From Cellulosilyticum lentocellum DSM 5427 (GTDB lineage: Bacteria; Bacillota; Clostridia; Lachnospirales; Cellulosilyticaceae), in assembly GCF_000178835.2 (NCBI RefSeq), contig NC_015275.1, positions 207,001 to 271,000 of the forward strand: 64,000 nt of DNA. The letters are read 5' to 3'. This document shows, piece by piece, positions 17,003-24,907 of this stretch. Below the pieces are notes generated by a model. That model saw nothing but the letters and a program-made list of their open reading frames with translations, searched no databases and was not told the DNA's origin. Each line of letters starts with the position of its first letter. The first letter of the stretch is position 1. A program made the translations under genes and the position numbers.

Positions 17003-17806
17003 TTGAGGAATGTTAAGAAAAGTGAGTTGATAGAGGAGTTTAGAAAAAACACCTTTGAAGTTTTTAGAATAGAAAGATTTACGAAAGGGCCTACATATAC
17101 TAAAAATAGTTACATGACCAATCTTTCTGCATTTATTTTTCCTATTAAAGGAAGGGCTAAAGTCGAGTTTGATAATGAAGTTTTTATGGCAGAGCCAGGT
17201 AAGGTCATTCATGGCTGTAAGAATAAACAATTATCCTTTAAGGTCATGGGCGATGAAGCATTTGAACATATCAATATCTATTATATAGCAGATGAATATC
17301 TAGCTCCTGCTTCATATATGAATTCAACCTTTGAGTTTAAGATAGGTAATTATGGTGAGATACTAAAATCTTTAGATGAGCTTATGGAGATATCTTCAAG
17401 GCATCAATTAATGTCAAAAGTAAATCTTCAGATACAAACCTCTTTATTTTTAAGAGAACTTTTTACAGACTACAATTACAAAAAGGAATTAAGTGAAAAA
17501 GAGTTTACTTTAGAGGTAAGTAAATTTATTGCGGAAAACTATATGCAGCCAATTACATTAAGTACACTTTCAGAAAGATATGCGGAGAAATCTAATAGAA
17601 TATCCTATTTGTTCAATAAATATTTAAATATACGTCCAATAGATTATTTAATTAAGTGTAGAATGGCTGCGGCAAGCAGATTATTAAATGAAGGCTTTTC
17701 AGTGAAAGAAGTTTCTAAAAAAATTGGTTATAATGATGAGTTTTATTTTAGTAGGCTATTTAAAAAAAGCTTTGGTGTTACTCCAAGTAAATTGAAGAAA
17801 GGATAG
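17003..17806 (+). CDS. AraC family regulator of the siderophore cluster
   Basis: 267 aa from TTG 17003, supported by AAAGGAG 9 nt upstream. N-terminal cupin-like sensing region (about 20-130), and C-terminal double helix-turn-helix (about 165-267) with the AraC signature VSKKIGYNDEFYFSRLFKK and FGVTPS. Divergent from the Fe-siderophore operon and 5 bp upstream of an esterase gene. This resembles AraC activators such as Btr of Bacillus that sense a ferric siderophore and activate its uptake genes; the effector role here is inferred. Confidence 0.88.
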   Translation: MRNVKKSELIEEFRKNTFEVFRIERFTKGPTYTKNSYMTNLSAFIFPIKGRAKVEFDNEVFMAEPGKVIHGCKNKQLSFKVMGDEAFEHINIYYIADEYLAPASYMNSTFEFKIGNYGEILKSLDELMEISSRHQLMSKVNLQIQTSLFLRELFTDYNYKKELSEKEFTLEVSKFIAENYMQPITLSTLSERYAEKSNRISYLFNKYLNIRPIDYLIKCRMAAASRLLNEGFSVKEVSKKIGYNDEFYFSRLFKKSFGVTPSKLKKG

Positions 17807-17811
17807 GAGAG

Positions 17812-18549
17812 ATGAAAGGAAGTATTTTAACAAGAACAGTTGATAATAGAGAAATTTATATTTATTTACCAAAGGGATATGATACATCAGATAAAACATA
17901 TCCTGTAGTTTATGCCCATGATGGTGATAAATTGATGAGGTTTTTAAAAGGGATCATTGATGAAATAGAAGAAGGTTTCACCAGCGGAAATTTAGAAGAA
18001 CATATAATAGTTGGCATTACACCTCTTGACAGACTAAATGAGTACACCCCATGGGCTGCAAAGTCTAATCATGAGAGATTTCATGATTTTGAGGGACAAG
18101 GGGATGATTATTTAGAGTTTCTAAGTGGTGATTTACAAGATTACATAGAAAGAGAATTTAGAGTAAGTAGTCGTAAAGAGGATAGGAAAATCATGGGCCA
18201 TTCACTTGGGGCTTTGATTTCTATCTATTCTGCTTTCAAAAATAATCATTATGGTAAAATAGCAAGCATATGTGCTTCTCAATGGTATCATAATTGGATT
18301 CAGTTTATTAGAGAAGAGGATTTGATTAATGAGAATTTTAAACTGATGATGATTGCGGGGAAAAAGGAAGGTAATGGAAAGATTACTATTCAGAAGGATA
18401 CACCAAAGTTTTCTGCTATGTCTTATGAGATCATGAGGGAGCGTATTGGAGAAGAAAATGTAGAGCTCGTATGGGATGAGTATGATCATCATGAGAATTT
18501 ATTAAATAGACATAGAATTGCCTTAGCGTTTCTCTTAAGAAAAGATTGA
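17812..18549 (+). CDS. putative siderophore esterase (esterase D / Fes-like alpha/beta hydrolase)
   Basis: 245 aa, GGAGAG before ATG. Alpha/beta hydrolase of the esterase D type: nucleophile Ser131 in GHSLGA, a candidate catalytic His226/227 in DEYDHHENLL, and the early PVVYAHDG strand. No signal peptide, so it is cytoplasmic, where it would cleave an ester-linked siderophore after import and release iron. Assignment to siderophore hydrolysis rests on context: co-transcription with the AraC gene and divergence from the Fe-siderophore transporter. A general carboxylesterase is the alternative. Confidence 0.78.
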   Translation: MKGSILTRTVDNREIYIYLPKGYDTSDKTYPVVYAHDGDKLMRFLKGIIDEIEEGFTSGNLEEHIIVGITPLDRLNEYTPWAAKSNHERFHDFEGQGDDYLEFLSGDLQDYIEREFRVSSRKEDRKIMGHSLGALISIYSAFKNNHYGKIASICASQWYHNWIQFIREEDLINENFKLMMIAGKKEGNGKITIQKDTPKFSAMSYEIMRERIGEENVELVWDEYDHHENLLNRHRIALAFLLRKD

Positions 18550-18592
18550 TATGAAAAGAACCTCCATTTATGTGGAGGTTCTTTTCATATCA
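18547..18592. terminator. 19-bp perfect terminator hairpin
   Basis: TGATATGAAAAGAACCTCC and its exact reverse complement are separated by an 8-nt loop. The AAAAG/CTTTT ends let it work in both directions. It overlaps the stop of the esterase gene. Confidence 0.9.
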
Positions 18593-18654
18593 ATAAAATC
18601 AGCTAAAAAAGGATTTATTTTTATAGGTATGCAACAATTTAACTGGCTAACTTG

Positions 18655-18660
18655 TATAAT
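18655..18660 (+). promoter_or_regulatory. -10 element upstream of the ECF sigma gene
   Basis: A perfect TATAAT at 18655-18660 with only a weak -35 (CAACAA, 17 bp upstream). It lies 50 bp before the chosen start of the sigma gene and downstream of a strong terminator. It supports a start at 18710 and argues against the longer frame that begins inside the terminator. Confidence 0.5.
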
Positions 18661-18709
18661 AGATGTGGCTGTTGGAAAGAACATAAACGACTTAATAGGA
18701 GATAAACAT

Positions 18710-19363
18710 ATGATAGGAAGAGTGGATATAGTCGAAGAAGGATTAATTTATTTGCAAGATATTAAACTATGGATTTATAAAGTATTGAGTATGGGAACGA
18801 AGTTCATTAAAGAAAAGTCTTTGATGGAGCCAGATTCGAGTTATACAGAGCATAGAGAGGCTACTTTGGGGTCTCAGAATCAAGAAACACCTGAACTTTC
18901 CAGGATAATCAAATTATATGGGGATAGTATTCTACGTGTAAGTTACTCTTATTTACGAAGTATGAGTGATGCAGAAGACATTTTACAAGACACCCTTATT
19001 CAGCTGCTCAGATATAAACCAGCTTTTGTAAGTACGGAACATGAGAAGGCATGGCTTTTAAAGGTGGCTATTAATTTGAGTAAAAATAAGTTAAAGTCTG
19101 CTTGGTTTAAGAAGACACAGCCTCTTACGAAAGAAGAATTTCCAGAGCCATTAAGTGAAGAATTAAGTTATGTCTGGGAAGCGGTTAGTCAATTGCCTAT
19201 TCAGTATAGAGAGGTGATTCATTTGTTTTATGAGGAAGATTATACAACAGCTGAAATATCCAAGCTATTAGAGAAGAAAGAAGTCACAGTTCGTTCGATG
19301 TTATATCGTGCAAGAAAGCGTCTAAAGGAAATTTTAAAGGAGGACTATGACTTTGAGGACTAA
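18710..19363 (+). CDS. ECF-type RNA polymerase sigma factor
   Basis: 217 aa from ATG 18710 (TAGGAG 8 nt upstream). The open frame extends further upstream, but into a terminator. Another possible start is Met at 18824, which would give the usual ~180 aa. Sigma region 2: RIIKLYGDSILRVSYSYLRS and DAEDILQDTLIQLL. Region 4: LPIQYREVIHLFYEEDYTTAEISKLL with a helix-turn-helix ending in RARKRLK. The next gene overlaps the stop by 17 bp and encodes a one-pass membrane protein, the standard ECF/anti-sigma pairing. It directs transcription in response to an envelope signal. Confidence 0.88.
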   Translation: MIGRVDIVEEGLIYLQDIKLWIYKVLSMGTKFIKEKSLMEPDSSYTEHREATLGSQNQETPELSRIIKLYGDSILRVSYSYLRSMSDAEDILQDTLIQLLRYKPAFVSTEHEKAWLLKVAINLSKNKLKSAWFKKTQPLTKEEFPEPLSEELSYVWEAVSQLPIQYREVIHLFYEEDYTTAEISKLLEKKEVTVRSMLYRARKRLKEILKEDYDFED

Positions 19364-19985
19364 ATATAAGGAAATTATGGATAAAATCAAGGTTTCGGAA
19401 GAATTGGAGCAACGTTTAGAAAGTAATTTACAGCAGTTGTCCATTGAAGAAGAAGCTTTTTCACATTCAAAAACATCTCTAAGAAAATACCTACAGATAG
19501 GAACTATGGTTGCTTGTTTTACTATTTGTATATTAGGACTTCACTTGAAATTATCTAAAATCGATACCCCTCCACTTGAAGAAAATTACTCAATCACGAG
19601 TGTTAAAACAGTAGAGGAACTTTCGGAAAAAATGAAATTTCAGCTTAAAGTGCCTAATGTCTCTCCAGAGTTTAAAGTGGTAGAATGCAATGACTTATTT
19701 GAAAGTGTAGCAGAAATAGTTTACTCAGATGGAGTAGAGGAATTAAATTACCGAATAGGAATAAATAATGGGCAAGATATTAGCGGCGCGTACACGGTGT
19801 ATAGTGATATAAAAAATAGCACTATAGGACATACAGAGTATACCCTAAAAGGAGAAAGTGGAGAATATAGTTTAATTACTTGGGTAGAGGATGAGTATAG
19901 CTTTGCGCTCCAAAGCTCTAAGCCGCTAAGTAGTGATGAACTGCTTCAAATAGCTACAAGTATAGAGCCGTATAATAAAAATTAA
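19347..19985 (+). CDS. membrane anti-sigma factor-like protein with DUF4367-type sensor domain
   Basis: 212 aa; ATG 19347 lies 3 nt after AAGGAGG and TTG 19353 at a better distance may be the true start. Cytoplasmic N-terminal helices (1-45) are suited to binding the sigma factor; one membrane helix (about 48-66) and an extracytoplasmic domain follow. The latter has the pattern ELNYRIGINNGQDISGAYTVY, then YTLKGESGEY and SFALQSSKPLSSDELLQIA, the DUF4367 type. The next gene encodes a secreted protein ending in a homologous domain. Translational coupling to the sigma gene supports the anti-sigma role, which is inferred; no zinc-binding anti-sigma motif is visible. Confidence 0.75.
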   Translation: MTLRTKYKEIMDKIKVSEELEQRLESNLQQLSIEEEAFSHSKTSLRKYLQIGTMVACFTICILGLHLKLSKIDTPPLEENYSITSVKTVEELSEKMKFQLKVPNVSPEFKVVECNDLFESVAEIVYSDGVEELNYRIGINNGQDISGAYTVYSDIKNSTIGHTEYTLKGESGEYSLITWVEDEYSFALQSSKPLSSDELLQIATSIEPYNKN

Positions 19986-20068
19986 TTTTAATAACAATGC
20001 AACATTAGGATGAAATCAATTGTATTTAGTATGAGAAGACATTTATAAAAGAAAGGATGTAATAAGTT

Positions 20069-20920
20069 ATGAAAAAAGCATTTATAGCATGTATGATGGG
20101 ATTTATTATGACAGAGGCGGTTCTAGGCGAAGCTATTTCTGACAAGACTGGGTTAGGACAAACTAACAACATTATTTCTATGAAGACAAAAACGATAGAG
20201 GGATGTGAAATGATACCTTTGCGTGAGGTGGCTGAAAAATTAGGTTTTGAGCTGGAGTGGAATGGCAAAGATCATACGATTACTTTAGATGATGGTAAGA
20301 TGAATACCACATTAACATTAGGTCTAGATCTCTATTACGCAAGTAGTTCAGTAGCAATAGGTACGACTGCACCTGAACGTTTTGGCGTTGGTCCTACAAT
20401 GATTAATGGACAGACTTATGTTCCCGCTGAGATGTTTCGTGCTCTTTTAGGAAATGCTGAAAACGCTGTTTCAATAGCAGAAGGAACAGCAACATTTATC
20501 AAAAAGACAGCAGAGGAAGTAGGAGCTCAGCAGATAACTAACCCATATACTGAACATAACTCATTAAAAGAGCTTGCAGATGCAGTAGGATTTCAGTTTA
20601 GTATTCCAGAAAAGTTACCAGAAGGATATGAACTAAGTAAGCTATTTGATATTAGTAATGATACGGTAGATATAAGATGGAAGAAAGGAGATGCTGAAAT
20701 TTCTTATAGAGCAGCTCAGGGTACAGAGGACATTAGTGGCGATTATACAGTGTATGATAGCGTAGTGGTGGATACTATAAGTGGAAGTAATGTTACATTA
20801 AAAGGAAATAATGACAAGGTATATGTGGCTACTTGGCAAAAAGGACAAATGACCTATTCCATCACTGCAACAGAAGGGCTTTTAAAGCAAGAAATACAAA
20901 ATTTAATTAATGTAGCTTAG
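20069..20920 (+). CDS. secreted stalk-domain protein with DUF4367-type C-terminal domain
   Basis: 283 aa. An N-terminal signal sequence is followed by a copper-amine-oxidase N-terminal-like (stalk) domain, roughly residues 35-150: MIPLREVAEKLGFELEWNGK, ITLDDGK and INGQTYVPAEMFRALLG. The C-terminal domain (about 165-283) parallels the sensor part of the upstream anti-sigma protein: ISYRAAQGTEDISGDYTVYD, VTLKGNNDKVYVATW and SITATEGLLKQEIQNLI. Stalk domains in Clostridia occur on wall-associated proteins. The shared domain suggests that it senses or presents the same ligand as the anti-sigma factor. Likely in the regulon or operon of the ECF sigma factor. Confidence 0.75.
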   Translation: MKKAFIACMMGFIMTEAVLGEAISDKTGLGQTNNIISMKTKTIEGCEMIPLREVAEKLGFELEWNGKDHTITLDDGKMNTTLTLGLDLYYASSSVAIGTTAPERFGVGPTMINGQTYVPAEMFRALLGNAENAVSIAEGTATFIKKTAEEVGAQQITNPYTEHNSLKELADAVGFQFSIPEKLPEGYELSKLFDISNDTVDIRWKKGDAEISYRAAQGTEDISGDYTVYDSVVVDTISGSNVTLKGNNDKVYVATWQKGQMTYSITATEGLLKQEIQNLINVA

Positions 20921-20993
20921 TAGAAGAATTACAGAAACTAAGAAAAACGATATTAACCGTACGAATATGAGGTTGATATCGTTTTTGAGTATA

Positions 20994-21332
20994 TTAGTGG
21001 ATGTTAATTTCATTCTCACGGGCATATTTCTTAGACCATTTACATAAATCTGCTAATACTGATTTCAATTCCATTCCATATTCGGATAAGGAATATTCTA
21101 CTTTTAGAGGCACCTCTGGATAAATCTTACGTTCGATGAGGTGAGCTCCTTCTAGTTCTCTTAACTGCACGGTAAGTGTTGCTTCTGTAATGCCCTCTAA
21201 CAGTTTCCTTAACTCACTAAATCTCTTTGTTCCACTGGTTAGATGATAAAGTATACGTAATTTCCACTTTCCACCTATTAAATCTAACCCTAAATCTAAA
21301 GGATATACATAGTCTTTCTTTAACTTACTCAT
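20994..21332 (-). CDS. HxlR family transcriptional regulator
   Basis: 112 aa single winged-helix protein: LIGGKWKLRILYHLTSGTKR, FSELRKLLEGITEATLTVQL and KVEYSLSEYG are the HxlR/DUF24 signature. One Tyr-rich N terminus, no sensing Cys in the usual position. Divergent from the ferredoxin-nitroreductase gene at 21465, the usual target arrangement for redox- or electrophile-responsive HxlR regulators. Confidence 0.93.
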   Translation of the reverse strand: MSKLKKDYVYPLDLGLDLIGGKWKLRILYHLTSGTKRFSELRKLLEGITEATLTVQLRELEGAHLIERKIYPEVPLKVEYSLSEYGMELKSVLADLCKWSKKYARENEINIH

Positions 21333-21464
21333 TGATTCCTCCTATATAGATAGCATACTATCTTTGAGCATAGTACCTATTATATATAAACGTACTTGTA
21401 CTCTCTACTTATCCCACTTAAAATAGTATAACAACTAGTTATAAAATAGAAGGAGTATTTTATT

Positions 21465-22283
21465 ATGATTACCATAAATACCGAAAAATGTACAGGGTGT
21501 AGCCTTTGCATTAAGGACTGTTTTGCTAGAGATATCTCATTAGTAGATGGAAAAGCTGTAGCTAGTAACAAGACTTGTTTCAAATGCGGTCATTGTATTG
21601 CCATTTGCCCTCAAAAGGCTGTTTCAACTACTGAATACAATATGAATGAAGTCAAAGACTATGATGCGGAAAGCTTTAACATTAATGCAGATCACCTTCT
21701 TAACTTTATTAAATTTAGACGAACTATTCGCCAGTTCAAGAAACAAGATGTAGAAGCAGATAAACTTCTAAAAATCATTGAAGCTGGTAGATTTACTCAA
21801 ACAGGTAGTAATGCACAAAATGTTTCTTATATTGTAGTTAAAGACAACTTAGATGCTTTAAAAGCTATGACCTTTGATACTTTATCGGCTATGGGTCAAT
21901 ATGCTCTTGCAGATGAAAGCGCTTCGCCACTGATTAAGCGATATGCTCAGATGTGGATTAATATGTCTGAAAGTTATAAACAAGATCCTAAACAAAATGA
22001 CAGCCTCTTCTTCAACGCGCCTGCTATTATTTTAACAGTGTCTTCCTCACCGATTAATGCCTCTTTGGCGTCTTCTAATATGGAACTTATGACAAATGCT
22101 TTAGGACTAGGTACATTCTTCAGTGGCTTCTTCACACGTGCAGCTGAAGCTAATAAAGCAATTCCTCAGTTCTTGGGTATTACTGGGACAGATCAAATTG
22201 TAACGTGTATGGTTATAGGTTATCCAAAAGTGAAATATGCACGAACTGTTCCTAGAAAACCTGCTACTATCACATGGAAATAG
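21465..22283 (+). CDS. ferredoxin-nitroreductase fusion protein
   Basis: 272 aa, GAAGGAG before ATG. Residues 1-60 hold two 4Fe-4S clusters (CTGCSLCIKDC and CFKCGHCIAICP). Residues 75-272 form an FMN nitroreductase domain (FIKFRRTIRQFKK at the FMN-binding start, AGRFTQTGSNAQNVSYIVV). The Fe-S module is expected to feed electrons to the flavin, reducing nitro compounds, quinones or similar electrophiles in the cytoplasm. Divergently paired with an HxlR regulator and followed by a 16-bp terminator stem. Confidence 0.93.
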   Translation: MITINTEKCTGCSLCIKDCFARDISLVDGKAVASNKTCFKCGHCIAICPQKAVSTTEYNMNEVKDYDAESFNINADHLLNFIKFRRTIRQFKKQDVEADKLLKIIEAGRFTQTGSNAQNVSYIVVKDNLDALKAMTFDTLSAMGQYALADESASPLIKRYAQMWINMSESYKQDPKQNDSLFFNAPAIILTVSSSPINASLASSNMELMTNALGLGTFFSGFFTRAAEANKAIPQFLGITGTDQIVTCMVIGYPKVKYARTVPRKPATITWK

Positions 22284-22300
22284 TTAATAGGTCAAAGAAA

Positions 22301-22345
22301 AGCCTTGAAAATATCATTCTTATGATATTTTCAAGGCTCTTTTAG
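22301..22345 (+). terminator. terminator of the nitroreductase gene
   Basis: AGCCTTGAAAATATCA and its exact reverse complement form a 16-bp stem, followed by CTTTT. The stem is a diverged copy of the metY terminator at 12611. Confidence 0.88.
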
Positions 22346-22551
22346 TTATGCCAAATCTATAGGGGCAGCTTTATTTATTAAGGACAGTATACTGGGTACA
22401 AAATGACTCGTTAAAAGAAGTTCAATTACATAAAAAGCAAGGGTATCAAGAGATATATGATTGATTAGTAGGATATAGTAGCGATGAGATGGTTAAACTG
22501 AGAGAAGAGTTAATTCTAGTCTTAGATCAATAAAGGAAGGAAGACGTATGA
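22346..22551. other. intergenic region with degenerate coding traces
   Basis: On the minus strand the end of the hairpin is followed by codons reading PIDLA then stop, a possible trace of an Uma2 3' end as at 12653. On the plus strand 22399-22533 reads as 44 codons with one in-frame TGA, ending KLREELILVLDQ; it looks like a decayed small gene, family not recognised. Nothing else is visible. Confidence 0.3.
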
Positions 22552-23238
22552 ATGAAAAAGAGTAGGATAATCGCAGCATTACTGATAGTGCCATTAGTAG
22601 GCTGTTCAAGCAGCAGAGAAATAGCTAATTGTTCAGCAACGATAGAAGTTGAAGTGCAACAACAGGAGCTACAAAAACAGATACAAAAGCAGATACAACA
22701 GATACATCAACAAATACAAGAACAGCTACAAGAACAAATACAGGAGCAGGAGATACACCAGCAGGGCCAACAAGATAAGATACAAGAGCAGACACAAGAG
22801 CAAGAGAAACACCAACAGGAACAACAAGATAAGATACAAGAGCAGCAGATACAGGACCAGGAGAAACACCAACAGAAACAACTGAAGAAGATACAACAGC
22901 AGAAGCGGCAACAAGAGGAGATACAACTGCAGGAACAGCAACAACAGGAGATACAACAAGAGCAGCAGCAACAACAGGAAATACAGCAGCAGGAACAGCA
23001 ACAACAGGAGATACAACAAGAGCAGCAGCAACAACAGGAAATACAGCAACAAGAACAGCAGCAAGAGCAGGAGATACAACAACAGGAACAACAAGAGCAG
23101 CAACAAGAACAGCAGCAACAGGAGATACAACATCAAGAGATACAGCAAGAGCAAGAAGAGGAGATAGAACAAGAAGAGCAGCAGCAGGAGGAAGAACAAC
23201 AAGAGAAGCTACAACAGCAGAATAAGAAGAAATCATAA
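22552..23238 (+). CDS. Gln-rich repeat lipoprotein (tandem-repeat expansion)
   Basis: 228 aa. A normal lipoprotein signal (MKKSRIIAALLIVPLVGC, Cys18) is followed by about 190 residues made almost only of Gln, Glu, Ile and Lys. The DNA has a 60-bp tandem repeat: 22921-22980 and 22981-23040 are almost identical, with degenerate copies on either side. The repeat keeps several frames open, so the large antisense frames here are artefacts. The CAG-rich codon use differs from neighbours. Predicted surface lipoprotein with a long coiled or extended tail. A shortened relative without the repeat lies at 32745. Whether the Gln-rich frame is functional is uncertain; the +1-type frame reads Thr/Ala/Gly-rich over much of the repeat. 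Confidence 0.55.
   Translation: MKKSRIIAALLIVPLVGCSSSREIANCSATIEVEVQQQELQKQIQKQIQQIHQQIQEQLQEQIQEQEIHQQGQQDKIQEQTQEQEKHQQEQQDKIQEQQIQDQEKHQQKQLKKIQQQKRQQEEIQLQEQQQQEIQQEQQQQQEIQQQEQQQQEIQQEQQQQQEIQQQEQQQEQEIQQQEQQEQQQEQQQQEIQHQEIQQEQEEEIEQEEQQQEEEQQEKLQQQNKKKS
22649..23200 (+). repeat. low-complexity CAA/CAG tandem repeat, 60-bp higher-order unit
   Basis: Built from GATACAACA, CAGCAACAACAG and related short blocks. The clearest two 60-bp units are 22921-22980 and 22981-23040. Such arrays change length by slippage or recombination. Confidence 0.85.
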
Positions 23239-23565
23239 GAAAAAATCTAAAATGGTTAAGCGACGACTCTTAAAGCTGGGGGCTGATAAGGAAGTAAAAA
23301 GATAATTGCAAGGCAACGTAGTGAAAGCTAAGCTGTCTTGCTTTTTCTTTGTTGTTTAATGGTCTATATATAATCTGGCATTTTCAAAGATTTAGACTTT
23401 ATGCTGTCATATTTATGAGATATAATATGATCGAGTGGTACTATGCAGTTTACAAAGATGCAGTACTTAAAAGAGAAAACGAAATAATAGCAAGTAAAGT
23501 CAAGTAGTAATCTCTCGATTTCTTTATAATAAATGTAGGGTGATTGAAACGAGGTGAATAGACGA
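23239..23565 (+). terminator. intergenic region with terminator near 23309-23346
   Basis: GCAAGGCAACGTAG...GTCTTGC followed by TTTTTCTTT forms an imperfect terminator for the Gln-rich lipoprotein gene. The rest is AT-rich; a short TTGAC-less region precedes the AraC gene and no confident promoter is seen. Confidence 0.5.
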
Positions 23566-24531
23566 ATGTACGAGTGGCAGAAGCAAATTCAAATAATCGT
23601 TGATGAAATTGACAAATGTATTAAAAATTATAATGACGAAGCCTTGACACTACGCTTTCTTTCTCGTAGGCTGGGTTATTCTGAATTTTATACAACGAGA
23701 AAATTCAAAGAAATATCGGGTATGCAATTTAGGGATTATCTACGGCATAGAAAATTAGCCTTTGCATTAAAAGAGGTTCGGGATAGTGAAAAAAGCCTCT
23801 TAGATATTGCTTTTGATTACGGTTTTTCATCACATGAAGCTTTTACCAGAGCCTTTAAGGCAACATATGGTGTAACTCCAAGTGAATACCGAAAAAAGCC
23901 TAAGCCTGTCGTTCTTCGTACAAAAATAAACCCTTTCGACCGCTACTTTTTAGGATTGGGAGAGATTGGTATGATGAAATCTGCAGATGGTATTAAAATT
24001 TATTTTGTAACCATTCCCGCACACAAATTTTTGCACATTAAAAATTATGAGAGTAATGGGTATTGGGATTTTTGGCAAAAGCAAAGTCTTATTCCAGGAC
24101 AGGACTGCGAAACAATTTGCGGCTTACTTGATAGTATCAAAGGTAAGTTGGATGATGATGGTGGGAGTGAGCCTAATAGTGGCAGTGGTCAGATTATGGC
24201 ATATATTAATGATCCGGAAGGCAGACTCTGCGATTGGGGTATTCCACGTACAGAGTGTTATGGTGTACGACTTCCTCTTGATTATAAAGGTGAAATACCG
24301 CCACAAATGCTTATGATTGATGTTCCCGAAGCTGAGTATATGGTTTTTGAACATGGCCCATTCGATTATGAGCAGGAAAATTGTAGCGTGGAAGAAAAGA
24401 TTGAAAAGGCAATGGCAACTTTTGATTTTACAGGCACTGGTTATTGCTTTGATACTTCCCCTGGTAGGATAATTTACTTTTATCATAATCCTGAACGGTT
24501 TTTTAAGTATATCAGACCTGTACGAAGGTAA
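23566..24531 (+). CDS. AraC regulator with GyrI-like effector-binding domain
   Basis: 321 aa from ATG 23566; GAGGTGA is 8 nt upstream, while GTG 23554 overlaps that site. Residues 1-110 form the AraC double helix-turn-helix at the N terminus (LRFLSRRLGYSEFYTTRKFKE and DIAFDYGFSSHEAFTRAFKA, YGVTPSEYRKK). Residues 135-321 form a GyrI-like small-molecule-binding domain (IPAHKFLHIKNYESNGYWDFW, YMVFEHGPFDYE). This Rob/SoxS-fusion layout is typical of multidrug-sensing activators. The gene and its 3' flank look more G+C-rich than neighbours, suggesting transfer. No transporter is adjacent, so the target is unknown. Confidence 0.9.
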   Translation: MYEWQKQIQIIVDEIDKCIKNYNDEALTLRFLSRRLGYSEFYTTRKFKEISGMQFRDYLRHRKLAFALKEVRDSEKSLLDIAFDYGFSSHEAFTRAFKATYGVTPSEYRKKPKPVVLRTKINPFDRYFLGLGEIGMMKSADGIKIYFVTIPAHKFLHIKNYESNGYWDFWQKQSLIPGQDCETICGLLDSIKGKLDDDGGSEPNSGSGQIMAYINDPEGRLCDWGIPRTECYGVRLPLDYKGEIPPQMLMIDVPEAEYMVFEHGPFDYEQENCSVEEKIEKAMATFDFTGTGYCFDTSPGRIIYFYHNPERFFKYIRPVRR

Positions 24532-24678
24532 ATCAAATCGATTGCCTATCCACTATACAGACGCTAATCAAGCAATCAAATGAAAAATGAAGCAAGCACA
24601 TACGTGCTACCCAACGTAAATAAAAGACGTTGCGTTGGCGGCAGGATTTTCATGTGCAAACAGAATATAGATAGCCTA

Positions 24679-24722
24679 ACGGCGGTTTTGAAATAACAAT
24701 CAAAGCCGCCGTATTTCTTTTA
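24679..24722 (+). terminator. terminator downstream of the AraC-GyrI gene
   Basis: ACGGCGGTTTTGA (24679-24691) pairs with TCAAAGCCGCCGT (24700-24712), followed by ATTTCTTTT. The 150 bp between the gene and this hairpin hold further small inverted repeats (GCACATACGTGC) and no ORF. Confidence 0.82.
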
Positions 24723-24907
24723 TATAGGAACCATTCGACTAATAATTTCGTTTTTTTATTTAACAAGTATTTTACACTTGCACACTAATTTTAATCTAAA
24801 ATCAATATCTCTTTAATATGAAAGGTTTATCATTTAATTTGAAAAATAAAGATAAGTTATATATCTATCTTACTTTATAAACTATTTCTGAAAGGAGCTT
24901 ATTGATT

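Noticed and set aside
18551-18709. N-terminal extension of the sigma factor gene
   Set aside because: It begins inside a 19-bp terminator, has no RBS and lies upstream of a TATAAT; the start at 18710 has a good RBS.
22649-23200. Repeat array as a possible CRISPR
   Set aside because: Units are contiguous and low-complexity with no unique spacers, and no cas genes are present.
22625-23236. Long antisense open frames rich in Val/Ala or Leu opposite the Gln-rich gene
   Set aside because: They are the automatic product of a CAA/CAG repeat that contains no stops on either strand; they have no RBS and no plausible composition.
24047-24316. Alternative-frame ORFs inside the AraC-GyrI gene
   Set aside because: They overlap well-conserved GyrI-like coding sequence and have no start signals.
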